DNA from: Heterohyrax brucei
Lineage: Eukaryota; Chordata; Mammalia; Hyracoidea; Procaviidae
DNA length: 64,000 bases
Assembly (NCBI GenBank): GCA_028571685.1
Contig: CM053140.1
Location: 219,623,323-219,687,322 of the forward strand
Direction of reading: 5' to 3'
A program made the position numbers and the translations under genes. Below, piece by piece: positions 54,690-64,000 of this stretch (position 1 is the stretch's first letter; each line of letters begins with the position of its first letter). The notes beneath the pieces were generated by a model. That model was not told the DNA's origin. It worked only from the letters and a program-made list of their open reading frames with translations, and ran no database searches.

Positions 54690-54845
54690 AGTATTGTGAT
54701 CCATAAGGGTTTCATTGACTGATTCCAGCAGGCCTTTCTTCCTAGTTTTCTTAATCAGGAAGCTCTGCTCAAACTGTCCACTGTGGGTGATCTTGCTGGT
54801 ATTTGAAACAGCTGTGGCATACATTCCAGCGTCACAGGCTCAACA
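54690..54845. repeat. Retroposon fragment like 10951-11159
   Basis: CAGGCCTTTCTTCCTAG, then CCACTGTGGGTGATCTTGCTGG and TATTTGAAACAGC, the same words in the same order and strand as 10980-11110. Confidence 0.5.
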
Positions 54846-54847
54846 GT

Positions 54848-55052
54848 TACTAGAAAAGAAGATTACCATGTTTAGTAACATAGAGGGTCAGCAAAAATGA
54901 GAGAAACCTTCAGTGAAAGGGATTAACGCAGTGGCTGCGACAGTAGACTCAGCATGCCAGTGATCATAAAGATAGCACAGGCCTGGCGGAGATTTATTCT
55001 GCTATACACAAGGTTGCTATGAGATGGAGCTGATGCAATGACAGCTGACAAC
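54848..55052 (+). mobile_element. RTE LINE 3' end
   Basis: GCAGTGGCTGCGACAGTAGA, GTTGCTATGAGATGGAGCTG and GACAGCTGACAACAACATC. About 200 bp of RTE 3' end joined directly to the preceding repeat. Confidence 0.75.
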
Positions 55053-57354
55053 AACATCTTCAGTGTGTCAGCTTCATTATTGGACTTGTCACTTAATGAC
55101 TACAACACAACTGTCCATCCTCATCTGACAGTCCAGGGTACGAAGGGAAAGACTGGGACTAGGGACTTTGCTATTGTCCGAAGAAAATCTCACAAGCCCC
55201 CAGAAGGCTCCTGTTTACATCGCTTTGGCCACAACTGGGTTTCATGACCACACCGAGGCCAGTCCCTGGCAAAGGGAAAAGAGATTAGCATGGTTGCCTT
55301 AGACAAATCACAACCCTGTCTGGGATGGAGCATATTACAGGGCTCTCTCGAGTGAGACACAAGTGGCTATTGGGTAATGAACATCATAAAGGCAACCAAC
55401 AACATCTGTTGTGATGGTTCTCACAAGCAGCAATCACTTTGGGATGCTTGAATTTTTTTTTTTTTGAGTTTCATATTCTCTTATAGAGGACCAGGGCAGA
55501 CTGGCTGGCAAGCTCAGGGGATACTCACAGCTGACAAGACTGTTTTATGTACTCCTGTTGCCACAGGCAGTTGGGATGCACCTGCCCCTTTCCCAGCCAT
55601 CTATAGTGGTACAGAAAAGTGCTCTGCCGGGTGAGGCTGGAGGCAGTGCTGCAGAGCAGGGCTCTGTGGCTGCATGGGGCTTCTGATAGCAACAGCTGAG
55701 AAGCAGAGGAAAGTGTGTTGGCATCTCACCCCTCAGAAGCCAAAGCAACTTCTGTCTTCACTCCTGGTGCTGTGATAGGTGGAGTGTGCAGCCTTGGACC
55801 CAGGAGTGGCCTTACAGTCTCCATCCTAATTGGCTCTCATAAGCCTGTATTCCACTGCTTTCCCCAGGCATGCTGCAGCTGCCCTTGTGACAGGGCCCTC
55901 CTTGCCCTTAGCCAGCATTCTCGGGAATTAGAAGAGGGTGGAATATGGGATCATAGTGGTCCACGCTGCTGTAGACTCCTGCTGCAGTTTTCATGTGTGC
56001 TGACCACTAACTGATCATTCTTTCTACGGTGTTGCTTTCCTCCAGTTATGTTCAAAATTATGTCAAGACTTCCTAGTTTCCTATTAAGTAGAGGTCAAAG
56101 TCAGCGTAGCATTCAAAGTCCTTTCTCTGGCTCAGAACAACCTCACATCTGGCAAGAAACACATTTCCTGGTCTATCTCCTGATAACTCCCCTGTGCAAA
56201 ACAGGTAAGAATCAAGCCATTCTACTTCCTGTCTGCTCAAGACACCTTGGACCTCTTGCCTCTGTACTTGACTGACTCTAGGGTCTCCGTTTTACATGTC
56301 TGACCCCATAACTCAGCCTATTCAGATTGCATTTATGATTTCAAGTTTTCATTTAAGTCATCGCTTCCTTGGAGATTCTTTCTTTGATTGCCCTAGAAAC
56401 TTACCAAGTCTCCTTTGAATTGCTATTGCCCTTGCTCTCAACAAACCCACATGAGCCAGTTAGAAAGCTGGGATGACCTTATAATGGGAATGAGGTTTGA
56501 GCTGAGATTGGAAGACTAGGGAAGATCTAGTTGGTTGAAGATACCAGAAGCCATGCCACATAGCTGGGAGGTCAGCAGCAGGGTCCTCATTTTTCTCCTT
56601 GCACCTCACCTGTAAGCATCTCAATGCTCTTTCTGCAGGAGCATGTAACTTGGCTCCTGGCTACCATAATGTGCAGCACAGGTGCAGAACGTTTCCATCA
56701 GTGCAGAAAGTCCTCTTGGATGGTGCTGATCTAGGACTGTCCAGGGGATGTGTTTAGTGTGACTAAAATCTTGAGGTCCTGTGGTGCAGAGGCAGTTCTC
56801 CATACTGTTAATTCACGAACTGTGACCTTGTGATCTCTATTGAGAAGATGTCAGTGCAGACCCTGTACAAACAAGCCTTTGGAAAACTGGTTCTCAGCAA
56901 GATACAGCTAAGGCCACACCGTCCTCTGCTCTGGGATGGATCATACCCTCTTGAGGCAATCTCTAAATAGAGTCTAGATATCTCACCCTCTTTTTTCTCG
57001 GTGCCCCTAAGGGACAAGAGTGTGCTTGGTGAGTTAATAAGGGTAAGTAATGAAAGAGGAAATCCATCTCTGTAGCTCTTGGAGAACCTTTGGTGGTTTA
57101 GCTGGGGATGGGGTAATCAGTCTACACTTTTAAAGAGGCTGCATGCTTGGGGATTCCTCTCTGTCCTACTATTAGACTTTGAGTATAGCACCTAGCAAGT
57201 GCAGTTCCGCTTCTCTGAATCCTTGTGTTGACTGCTATGTGATCTTTGCAACGGCTTTCAAAAAGTTTTATAGAAGTGGTGAAGCCCACCTAGAAAGCTA
57301 AAACCTGGCTCTGCCATGCATCTGAATAACTGTGGACTGTTATTATTTATCCAT
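55053..57354. other. Unassigned DNA, about 2.3 kb
   Basis: T12 run near 55450. Near 56470-56545 a short stretch (GGTTTGAGCTGAGATTGGAA) recalls the ancient family at 36640. Frames of up to 99 residues are unsupported. Confidence 0.45.
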
Positions 57355-57492
57355 ACCCACACCTATTGCTGTTGTATTCTAACTCATAACAACCCTATAA
57401 AACAGAGTAGAACTGCCCTAAAGGGTTTCTAAGGTGGATTCAAACTTTTGGTTAGCAGCAGTAATTCATAACCACTGCACCACCAGGGCTCC
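57355..57492 (-). repeat. AfroSINE, internally deleted
   Basis: ACCTATTGCTGTTGTATTCT, CAACCCTATAAAACAGAGTA and ACCACTGCACCACCAGGGCT. About 20 bp are missing before GGATTCAAAC. Confidence 0.9.
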
Positions 57493-58305
57493 ATTTATAT
57501 CCATAGCACTCATCAACATCTGACATTTTATTTGTTGTCTGTTTTCAATCAAATATAAAATCCAGGGGCAGGGATAATTGCCTGATTTGTTCACTGTTAA
57601 ATTCTTAGCAGCCAGAAGTGTCTCAATAGTAGCAGCTAGAATAGCAGGTATTCAGTGAATATCTGTTACATGTAAGAATAAATCCCTTTTCTTAAATGAC
57701 CTATAATTTGGGTTTTCCAAATTCCTTTTGAGTATTTGCTAGTTATAAAGATCTTTGTGTTACTTTGTGAGGGATGCTGTAAAACTAAAAATCTGACACT
57801 GCCTCCCCCGACCTGCTCCAAGATTCTGATCAAGTAGCTAGTCATGATCTTTAAGCTGTTTTCTGGTTCTTTTCTGGTTGGTGGATATATGTTTGCACTA
57901 CTCTCTTTTTTCTCTGCCCCTCTCATTGCGATTTGTGGGAAGAACATTTTTGCTCATGGAAGTCCTGACCTGTTCTTAGAGGGGCTTAGCCTCAGTGGGC
58001 TGGGTATTTTCTCTTAGTGTGGCTCCTCCTGGTATGGTTGGGTTGTGAGTGAATGCTGCTGCGTACAGCTCCTTCCTCACAGCGGAGAAAGGTCAGGGCT
58101 CAGAGAGGCACGCATGCTGGCATGCACAGACATTCCTTCCTGTGCCAGAAAAGTCCCTCCTTCCTGGTTGACCTGCAGAATTTCAACAGGCCTCTTGAGA
58201 GGCAGCTTTAGCAAATCTTCTCTGTGTCCTCCTTGGCCAAAAGGAAAAGCAAACCTCTTGTCTTCATGCCATTGTAGGTAATTTACCTGAAGTGAGTCAG
58301 TGAAA
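57493..58305. other. Unassigned DNA
   Basis: No exon recognised; the 93-residue minus frame 57666-57947 is not supported. Confidence 0.45.
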
Positions 58306-58470
58306 AATCAAAAACCCAAACCCATTGCTATCAAGTTGATTCTGATTCATAGCAACCCTACAGGACAGAATGCAACTGCTGCTAGGGTTTCTAGGGTGCA
58401 GCAGAAGTAGATTTGAACAGCCGACCTTTTGGTCGTCAGCCAAGCTCTTAATCACTATGCCATCAGCTCT
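58306..58470 (-). repeat. AfroSINE
   Basis: CAAACCCATTGCTATCAAGT, CATAGCAACCCTACAGGACA and GACCTTTTGGTCGTCAGCCA. Confidence 0.9.
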
Positions 58471-58840
58471 TCATGAAGTTGGGTGTTTTTCCTGTAATCA
58501 GCAAGAGGAGCGTGTGGCATTATAGCTTCAGAGAATGTGGAAGAAGGGCTTTGCCTTAGATTGGAAGAACAGGTCTTTGGCATCTTAATTGTTCTTAAAA
58601 TTATAACCAGGAGCCTAACCATTTCTTAGAAGGAGAGAAATGCTGGATTCCTGGGTCTCCCTCTAGACACTATAGGTTCCCTTATGGATTTTGGTATAGA
58701 TTTTATGTACTCTGTTGGGCTTCCTCTGGTGTGGGGACACCCTAGTATGTTGCCATTTATTTCCATGGTGAGGATGAGTTATTGCAAAAATATTCCAAAC
58801 TTCTGGTTATCCAATATAAGGGAGTTTTTCTCTCTCTGAG
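58471..58840. other. Unassigned DNA
   Basis: Nothing recognised. Confidence 0.4.
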
Positions 58841-58896
58841 TGTATGTGTGTGTGTGTGTGTGTGTATGGGTATACATATGTGTATATATACACACA
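58841..58896. repeat. (TG)n / (TA)n microsatellite
   Basis: TGTATGTGTGTGTGTGTGTG followed by TATACATATGTGTATATATACACACA. Confidence 0.9.
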
Positions 58897-59454
58897 GTGC
58901 ATACTCAGGCCTGCACACATAACTTCTCACTGTGATTCCAAGGCTGGAATCCTATTTCACAGAGATTTTTGTGGCTCTTTAGCTCCTCATGTCTGTCCCC
59001 ACTTTCTAATCCTCTGAATGGAGCTGAATGTGAAGCTGAATGCAGAGCCATATGAAAGGCATCCAAGAATAAAATATATCCCAGACTTGCACATGAATAT
59101 TGTGGTTGGGGGAGGAGGGAGGTGCTGGCTGGTGCTGCACACTTGCCATCAGTCCTCATGCGTTTTCCATTTCCAGCCAGACCCCAGTTGATTATTTTAG
59201 TACAAATATCAAGGGTGGTGCTCTCCTGGGCTAGACTCAGCCTGGGTCATTTATTTCAACGCCTGGGCTGTTTTGTGGGCGGTGGATGACAACTTCTGGC
59301 TTTTCCTTTTTAGGTAAAATATTTCCACATAGTAGATTATGTCATTTATCCAGCTCTATCTTGTCATGAGCTTAGGCTGATAACAGCTTTGGTGCTTTTA
59401 ATTTGCAAAATACCATTCTAAAATTTGATTAGGACAACTCTGGCATTGATATAG
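58897..59454. other. Unassigned DNA
   Basis: No exon or repeat recognised. Confidence 0.4.
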
Positions 59455-59554
59455 TGGATCCTCCCACTCCCAATTACTGGCTATGTAAAGCTGAGCGAGT
59501 TACTTAAACCTTCATAAACTTGTTTTATCATCTGTAAAATGGGAATGAGTTTTG
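59455..59554 (+). repeat. MIR fragment
   Basis: ATTACTGGCTATGTAAAGCTG, GAGTTACTTAAACCTTC and ATCATCTGTAAAATGGGAATG. Confidence 0.75.
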
Positions 59555-59915
59555 TGGAGATGAGTGGCATGATCTAATTTAGTTCTTAAAAGGGTCACCA
59601 TGGCTTCTGTGTTGAAAATAAACTTGGAGGTTGCCCAAAAGAAGCAGATGCTGTTGAAGAAATTCAAGGGGATATGGTGGAAATATGGCTTAATGTGGTA
59701 ATAGTAGAAATGAGAAATGATCAGATTCTCATTATACTTTGAAGGTGCAGCAGAAGTGGCTCATTAACAGATGAGATGTGAGGTGGGTAGAAGCGTCAAG
59801 AATGATTCTGAGATTTTTGTCCTGAACAACAACAAAGGCATTGGTACTATCAAAAGAAACAGGAAGTCTATAGTTGGAGCAGATTTGATCCAGGGTGAGG
59901 TGGATGGCAATGACA

Positions 59916-60062
59916 ACCAACTAACTCACTGCTATCAGGTCAATTCTGACTCCTAGTGAACTCTAGGACAGAGTAGAACTGCCCCACTGAGTTTCCAGGG
60001 AGACACCTAGTAGATTCAAACTGCCAGCCTTCTAGCACTTAACCACTGTGCCACCAGAGTTT
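59916..60062 (-). repeat. AfroSINE
   Basis: ACTGCTATCAGGTCAATTCT, CTCTAGGACAGAGTAGAACT and AACCACTGTGCCACCAGAGT. Confidence 0.9.
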
Positions 60063-60200
60063 CCAAAGTCACTGCCGTCAAGTTGATAAATGACTTGTAT
60101 CAACTATAGGTCAGAGTATAACTGCCCCACAGAGTTTCCAAGGGGCTCCTGGTAGATTCGAACTGCTGACCTTTTGGTTAGCAGATGTAGGTAGCACTGG
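60063..60200 (-). repeat. AfroSINE, adjoining copy
   Basis: CACTGCCGTCAAGTTGATAA, CCCCACAGAGTTTCCAAGGG and GACCTTTTGGTTAGCAGATG. The head is lost. Confidence 0.85.
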
Positions 60201-60844
60201 GTTTCCACTGGATGGGAAAGGATCAGGAATTCTATTCTGATTTCTTAAGTTTGAAATTTTGATTAGAAATCCAAATGATCCAGCAGATAGCTGGATATAC
60301 AAGTTAGATTTACGAGACAGCACTAAGGTAGAGGTAAAAATTTCAAAGTCATTTGGCATGTGAGTGATACTTAAAGTCACAAGACTGGACAGGATCCTCA
60401 AGGGAAGTGAGTGGAGGAGAGTAGAGAGGAAAGAGGACTAGGGTTTTCGAGGTCAGGTTTATGAGAAGGATCCAACAAAGGAGAACAAACAGCAACCAGT
60501 GAAGTACGGGGAAGATCGAAAGATTTGGTGTCCTGGAAGCCAAGCCGTCAGATCTGTCAAATGCTGCAGCTGGGCTCAGTATGATGAAGACTGGACAATG
60601 TGGACCTCATTAATGCCCTTGATAAGACAGCTTTGTTAGAAAGAGTGGGGCAAAAGCCCTATTGGAATGGCCTTACAGGAAAGAAAAAGAAGAGAAATTG
60701 GCAAGAGCAAACAGAACTAATTTTTTTCTACAAAAGATATCAAATAAATGAGGAAGTAAGATAGTGGGAGAGACGGTATCAAAAGAAGGTTCCCCTCACT
60801 CCCCACCAACATTAGAGAAATAAGGAAAAACTTGTGTAAAACAT

Positions 60845-61036
60845 ATTTATGTTGTTATTTGCTGTTGAGTATAGTGACCCTATATGACAGAAACCCCTAT
60901 AGGGTTTCCTAGGATAAAATCTTTACAGAAGCAGATTTTTAGGTTTTCTGTCATAGAATGGCTAGTGGATTCCAACCACTACTCTTTTAGTTAGCAACCG
61001 AGCATTTAACCATTACACTACCAGGGCTCCTTAACA
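60845..61036 (-). repeat. AfroSINE, long type, diverged
   Basis: TGCTGTTGAGTATAGTGACC, AAATCTTTACAGAAGCAGAT spacer and CATTACACTACCAGGGCTCC. Confidence 0.85.
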
Positions 61037-62214
61037 TATTTGTAGGTAAGTAGAATATATTACTGGATTCTGGAGTAGGCATAAAGCAATGGAATTGAGC
61101 ACCTAAGTGGAAGTGTTAGCCCTGGGTAATAGTACAGGACACACTAGACTGCAAATGGAAAATGGAAGTCCCTTTGGCAAGTCAGCATACGTCTAAGAGC
61201 CTGGAGCCAGATTATATTTGGCTTTGCATAACTTCATATGACTACAGTTGACTAATCAGAAAGAACTTTCATTTTTCCCACTTCCGTGAAGTCAAGGAGT
61301 AGGAAATTCAAAGATGGTGCAGCTGCTCCAGAAAAGGACTGATGATTCAGCTTCTCTCTTCTTGCTGTGCATCCTGAGGCCTTCGTTGTTTGGGTTCCAA
61401 AATAACCTTTTCATCTTCAGGTGTCACATCTGAATTCCAGGCAGGAAAAAGGGAAAAGGCAAAGAGCAAAGTATATGCAGCAGCTGCGTCTTTCTTGCTT
61501 TATCAAAATAACAATGGCTTTTCCAGAACTCTCCCACTTCTCCAGTAGAATTCCATGTATATTTCATTGCCCAGTTGTGGCTCACAATGTCACCCTTGGC
61601 TACCAGGGAGACTGGGTGCATGATATTTTTCATCTGGGAACACAACACCTAGATTTGGATCCCAGAGGACAAAATATGAGAAATCATTTTTTCTCAGTTT
61701 TTAAGAGTGGGGTGATAGTTGAAAGGTAAAGTAAAAATAAAAAACAAGAAATAAGACCTGTCCTGCGCACTGGACCATGGAACCCTTTATGAAGCTCTCA
61801 AAACAGTGGACATCTAACTGAAAGGAAGGACACACTCTCATGGGAAACAGGCTCCCTTGGAAGGTTAGGACATCATACTTTCTTACTCAGGCCCCACCAG
61901 CGCTGGATTTTTGGGAGTCTATGTATATAAGTGCTTTAACCTGCTATGGTACCAGTTAGCCCTCTGAATGATGAGGGCAATAAAATGAGATGAGAAAATT
62001 TGGCCTTACCTCCCACTTAACTTTGTAGCTCTGATCTTATACAAGATTACCCATGCTTTGAGACCCTTAAATTAAAAGCCTTCCAGAGATTCAGATTATC
62101 CAGAGATCTATTCTATCCCTCTTATAGAAAGGGGAATTAGCACATAGCAGTTTCTGGTGGGTTTGATGCCATGGTGGGAAATTTTTACTAAAATCTTCAG
62201 TGAGTTTACTTTTA
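61037..62214. other. Unassigned DNA
   Basis: The 102-residue plus frame 61421-61729 is not recognised and shows no splice or codon-bias support. No repeat recognised. Confidence 0.45.
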
Positions 62215-63525
62215 TTTTCTTATTATGATCGAGTGAAAGTATACACCCCAAATTAAATTTGCATCCCTGCCTATCTTCAGTTTCTTCTGCTCTCTTTGCC
62301 CAGTGACAGCACACTCCTCCTTTCCATTCTGTGTATGTCACATCCTCCTAACAATCTCCTGTGTCCTGTGTCCTCCTCTTCACTCTCTCCTCTCCTGCTT
62401 ATTAAGAGGCCAGTAGGACAGTATCCTATAGATGCAGAGAACCATAAAGTGCACACACTATATAGTCACATTGTGTTCCCGAGTCCAATCCATTCGTGTC
62501 TGAAGAGTTGACCTCAATAACGTTTTCTGGTCAGGGGCAGCGGCAAGTCTAGGGGCCTTGCTCCCATGGTAACTCCCAGGCCCTCAGATCATCAGTGGCA
62601 GTCTTTGAATGGAGTTTTTGGGGTGACCCTTCTTTTTCTCATGTTGACACTGGGACTTGACATTTTGTGCTCCATCACAGCTCTTTGGTGGTAGCTGGGC
62701 ACCATCTGGTTCTTCTGGTCATGTGTTGGCACAGTCACCAGTTCACATGAGTCCTGTCTTCTGGGCTCATTTTCCCTCGAGTGTTTGTGTTCCTTAGTGA
62801 TCATCTGTTCCAGCTGAATTGGGACCATTTGGTGTACCTCAGATGGCAGCCTGCTAGCTTTTAACACCCTAGTTGCCACTCACCAATATGGGGTGCAGAA
62901 GACTCTCTCAGCAATAGGCTAGTTATGCCAGTTGGCCTCAAGGTCCCCTGAGAGCGTGGTCCCCAGATCCTCACCCCTCCTACTCTATCCTTGCAATATT
63001 GGGTTAAGATTACAAGAGTTTTCAGTTTATGTTGAAGTCCAGTTAAGTTGATCCACTTTCTAATGTGTGCTGTCACTGCTTTCACCCAACCAATTTTCTA
63101 TCAACCGTCTAATCCATGACCAGCCCGTTCCCTCCCTCACAACCTAGCAGCTGTCAAAGAGTCTTTTCTTCTGTATGTAAGTCTATTTTTAAGTCCTTAT
63201 AGCAGGGATCTCCTACAATGTTTGCCCTTCTGCCGCTGCCTGCTTTCACTCAACATAATGTCTTCCAGTTGAAACCAGGTTATGAGATGCTTCCTAAAAT
63301 CATCATTGTTCTTTATCATTGCATAGTGTTCAATTGAGTATATGTGCCACACTTTGTTGATCCATTTATCTGTTGATGGGCTTCTTGGCTGATTCCATCT
63401 TTTTGCTATGGTAGACTGTGCTGCAGTAAACATTTGTGTGCATGTATCAGTTGGGGTGAATGGCCTTGATTCTGTAGGATATATTCCGAGCAGTGGAATT
63501 ACTGTGTCAAATGGTATACCTGTAT
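62215..63525 (-). mobile_element. L1 LINE 3' end (3'UTR and ORF2 C-terminus), 5'-truncated
   Basis: Collinear with 12594-13890: 3'UTR words GATCGAGTGAAAGTATACAC, GTCCAATCCATTCGTGTCTG and GACCATTTGGTGTACCTC, then the C-terminal frame 63197-63433 with 'MFTAAQSTIAKRWNQPRSP' and 'VWHIYSIEHYAMIKNND', the ORF2 end. It stops near 63525. The A-tail side is weak (TTTACTTTTATTTTC) and no clear TSD was found. It is a typical 5'-truncated copy, older than the one at 12578. Confidence 0.85.
63197..63433 (-). pseudogene. L1 ORF2 C-terminal remnant
   Basis: The 78-residue frame matches residue for residue most of the 13598-13936 frame from 'MFIVAQSRIAKRWNQP' onward. It keeps the aromatic 'WHIYSIEHYAMIKNN' block and ends at 'LSESRQRQKGKHCRRSLL'. 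Only the extreme C-terminus is present, without RT. Confidence 0.85.
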
Positions 63526-63941
63526 CTAGCTGAATTTTTGTTTTAAGTCTTGCCTACAAGACTGGGTAATCAGTTTTTTAGTCTCCTCAAGAAGAGGTAC
63601 TATGTGTGAGAGAGAGAACAATAGTAATTTCCAATGTTTTCACTATTTCTCATGAGTCAAGTGCTGTACTAGATGATTTAGAAATATAATCACTGGTTCA
63701 AAACACCTCTAATTCTTAATGTCATGCTGTTGGTATCAGTTGATTCTGTGAGGTGATTGTATAGGGAGCTCTTAGGTTGAGACAATATGACTTCTTTTTT
63801 TTTTGATGTATACATAAAGGTAATAATGAAAAGTCATGGTGTCAAAAGCAAACAAGAGAGCTTTGTATTACCCCCTGTTGGGACCTCAGAATTTTTCCCA
63901 TCAAAACATCATCAATAATACCCTTGTCCTTCCTGTTACTA
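63526..63941. other. Unassigned DNA
   Basis: Nothing recognised. Confidence 0.4.
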
Positions 63942-63990
63942 TTCACACACAAACACACACACACGCACGCACACACATACACACACTCAC
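63942..63990. repeat. Interrupted (CA)n microsatellite
   Basis: CACACACAAACACACACACA, then CGCACGCACACACATACACA, close to the window end. Confidence 0.9.
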
Positions 63991-64000
63991 AAGAGCCCCG

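Larger units (their letters stand above)
59555..60830 (+). repeat. Ancient interspersed repeat, second long copy
   Basis: GGCATGATCTAATTTAGTTC, AGAATGATTCTGAGATTTTTG, GAAATCCAAATGATCCAGCAGATAGCTGG and TGTCAAATGCTGCAGCTGGG follow the same order as 36640-37625 and extend it further 3'. Split by two AfroSINEs. Confidence 0.6.

Noticed and set aside
1-64000. CRISPR arrays, operons, phage or defence systems
   Set aside because: No regularly spaced identical repeats, no ribosome-binding sites and no dense coding. The DNA is plainly vertebrate.

Overview
All calls below were made by eye from the sequence. No alignment or database search was run, and element boundaries are approximate except where a target-site duplication (TSD) fixes them.

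This window is mammalian nuclear DNA that is almost entirely non-coding and rich in repeats. About thirty copies of a tRNA-derived SINE read as AfroSINE (sense landmarks CCTGGTGGYGYAGTGGTTAAG, GCTAACCAAAAGGTC and CTATGAGTCGGAATCGACT). They occur beside a BovB/RTE-clade LINE and a lineage-specific L1. That combination points to an afrotherian, most likely a paenungulate such as elephant, hyrax or sirenian. No exon of a host protein-coding gene could be recognised. All long reading frames are LINE or transposase remnants or chance frames.

Layout. 1-1515: 3' part of an RTE on the plus strand, cut by the window edge. 1996-6270: antisense L1 with an intact 5' end but no 3' end, carrying a nested L1 tail at 3448-3955. 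6797-11150: two antisense RTE copies separated by an unrecognised mRNA-like segment that ends in a poly(A) signal, followed by a U6 snRNA pseudogene inserted in a MIR. 12578-19453: near full-length antisense L1 (5'UTR, ORF1, ORF2, 1-kb 3'UTR and oligo-A) inserted in a MIR. 20770-24420: LTR-like sequence, then a 5'-inverted RTE with a whole mariner transposon at its hinge, then an MLT/MST-type LTR. 24511-28474: a second 5'-inverted RTE with an L1 5' fragment nested inside it. 28475-39120: AfroSINEs, MIRs and ancient repeats, plus a palindrome of about 1.3 kb at 37627-38952. 39157-40962: an L1 insertion holding only 5'UTR and ORF1, with a 17-bp TSD. 41-62 kb: unique or anciently derived DNA peppered with AfroSINEs. 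62215-63525: another L1 3' end.

The most unusual content is structural. (i) Two RTE insertions less than 600 bp apart both show textbook twin-priming inversion bracketed by TSDs. (ii) L1 copies keep the 5' end but lose the 3' end and still have TSDs, the reverse of the usual pattern. (iii) There is a large inverted repeat whose arms each contain the same SINE. (iv) A 29-bp tract inside a SINE exactly matches sequence about 675 bp away, which suggests a templated insertion. No operon, CRISPR, bacterial or viral system is present.
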